A DNA stretch of 64,000 nucleotides from Mycobacterium sp. DL99 (GTDB taxonomy: Bacteria > Actinomycetota > Actinomycetes > Mycobacteriales > Mycobacteriaceae): positions 2,353,655 through 2,417,654 of the forward strand of contig NZ_SJOM01000007.1 of assembly GCF_004762045.1 (NCBI RefSeq), given 5' to 3'. Position 1 is the stretch's first letter. The number at the start of each line of letters is the position of its first letter. The translations under genes were made by a program, and so were the position numbers. Below, one piece after another: positions 63,462 to 64,000 of the stretch. The notes beneath the pieces were generated by a model. That model was not told the DNA's origin. It worked only from the letters and a program-made list of their open reading frames with translations, and did no database searches.

Positions 63462-64000
63462 ATGGCGTACGGCGACTATCAACTCGAGATCTACCTGCAG
63501 GGGCTGTCCGGCGTGCTGCCGACCATGCCGATGGACTACGCGGGGCTGGAGGCCAAGGCCCAGGCGGCCATGCCGGCCTCGATCTGGTCCTATGTGGCAG
63601 GCGGGGCCGGCGACGAGCGCACCCAGCAGGTCAACCGCACCGCTTTCGACCGGTGGGGGCTGATGCCGCGCATGTTGAACGCCCACCGGGAACGCGACCT
63701 GTCCGTCGACCTGTTCGGGCTCAAACTGCCGACGCCGTTGTTCATGGCACCGATCGGGGTGCTGGGCATCTGCGGGCAGGACGGTCACGGTGATCTGGCC
63801 GGCGCCCGCGCCGCCGCGCGCACCGGGGTGCCGATGGTGTTGTCGACGCTCACCGAGGACCCGCTGGAAGACGTCGCCGCCGAATTCGGGGACACCCCAG
63901 GCTTTTTCCAGCTGTACACGCCGACCGACAAGGATCTGGCCGCCAGCCTGGTGCAGCGCGCCGAGAAAGCCGGATTCAAGGGCATCGTCGTCACGCTCGA
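63462..64000 (+). CDS. Lactate 2-monooxygenase-like FMN enzyme (partial, runs off window)
   Basis: The first 179 codons of an alpha-hydroxy-acid-oxidising FMN protein. It resembles the lactate 2-monooxygenase of M. smegmatis: MAYGDYQLEIYLQGLSGVLP, SIWSYVAGGAGDERTQ, WGLMPRML, MAPIGVLGICGQDGHGD and FFQLYTPTDKDLA. That enzyme converts L-lactate to acetate, CO2 and water. ATG at 63462 is 23 nt after the viuB stop, with AAGG upstream. The substrate-binding and catalytic His lie beyond the window, so the exact substrate is unsettled. Confidence 0.85.
   Translation, partial: MAYGDYQLEIYLQGLSGVLPTMPMDYAGLEAKAQAAMPASIWSYVAGGAGDERTQQVNRTAFDRWGLMPRMLNAHRERDLSVDLFGLKLPTPLFMAPIGVLGICGQDGHGDLAGARAAARTGVPMVLSTLTEDPLEDVAAEFGDTPGFFQLYTPTDKDLAASLVQRAEKAGFKGIVVTL

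Overview
The window is chromosomal DNA from a fast-growing mycobacterium (Mycolicibacterium-like). The evidence is high G+C, frequent GTG starts, ATGA/GTGA gene overlaps, and a gene order that follows the Mycobacterium tuberculosis series Rv2968c-Rv2965c and then Rv2927c-Rv2895c. No rRNA, tRNA, CRISPR array, insertion sequence or prophage was recognised. I identified genes by recalling family motifs, not by running a search.

Region 1 (1-9960) holds a VKOR-type oxidoreductase, pyruvate carboxylase, rsmD, coaD, sepIVA, a YceD-like protein, rnc, mutM, a Pro/Gln/Tyr-rich membrane protein with a decayed paralogue beside it, an OsmC-like protein and acylphosphatase. The phthiocerol/phenolic glycolipid locus that lies between coaD and sepIVA in tubercle bacilli is absent. 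Region 2 (9987-25703) carries smc, ftsY, the nitrogen operon amt-glnK-glnD with GlnR-like boxes, ffh and an amidohydrolase. A PE-PPE-domain protein and a small membrane-anchored protein are interspersed on the minus strand. Region 3 (25782-35524) has a CysJ-like diflavin reductase, two tandem D-Ala-D-Ala carboxypeptidases and the ribosome-maturation cluster rpsP-khpA-rimM-trmD / rplS-lepB-rnhB, with the LppW-type lipoprotein convergent to trmD.

Region 4 (35546-59290) replaces the short fdh segment found at this place in M. tuberculosis with about 24 kb of accessory metabolism: an M20 amidohydrolase, dienelactone hydrolase, SelO and a DUF2237 protein; an IclR regulator divergent from malonate carrier matC and malonyl-CoA synthetase matB; a PucR regulator divergent from mmsA and a class III aminotransferase (probably beta-alanine to acetyl-CoA); a HAD phosphatase, a fused 2-oxoacid dehydrogenase E1, a mesaconyl-CoA-transferase-like protein and a TesB thioesterase; and a minus-strand operon of ferric-iron ABC transporter genes that ends in an adenylation / carrier / membrane-acyltransferase fusion. 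An IdeR-like box overlaps the promoter of that last operon.

Region 5 (59384-64000) returns to the conserved order yraN-comM-dprA-viuB and ends inside a lactate-2-monooxygenase-like gene.

The best leads are: (i) the iron-box-controlled operon joining an Fbp-type transporter to a one-protein acyl activation/carrier/transfer machine at 52716-58920; (ii) a previously unlisted 47-codon reading frame (16306-16449) with its own Shine-Dalgarno, whose stop overlaps the ftsY start; (iii) a 35-bp promoter block shared by rpsP and rplS; (iv) perfect dyads in the divergent regulator-target gaps (IclR/matC, PucR/mmsA, PE-PPE/ftsY) and long gene-end palindromes; (v) a likely CTG start for rsmD.
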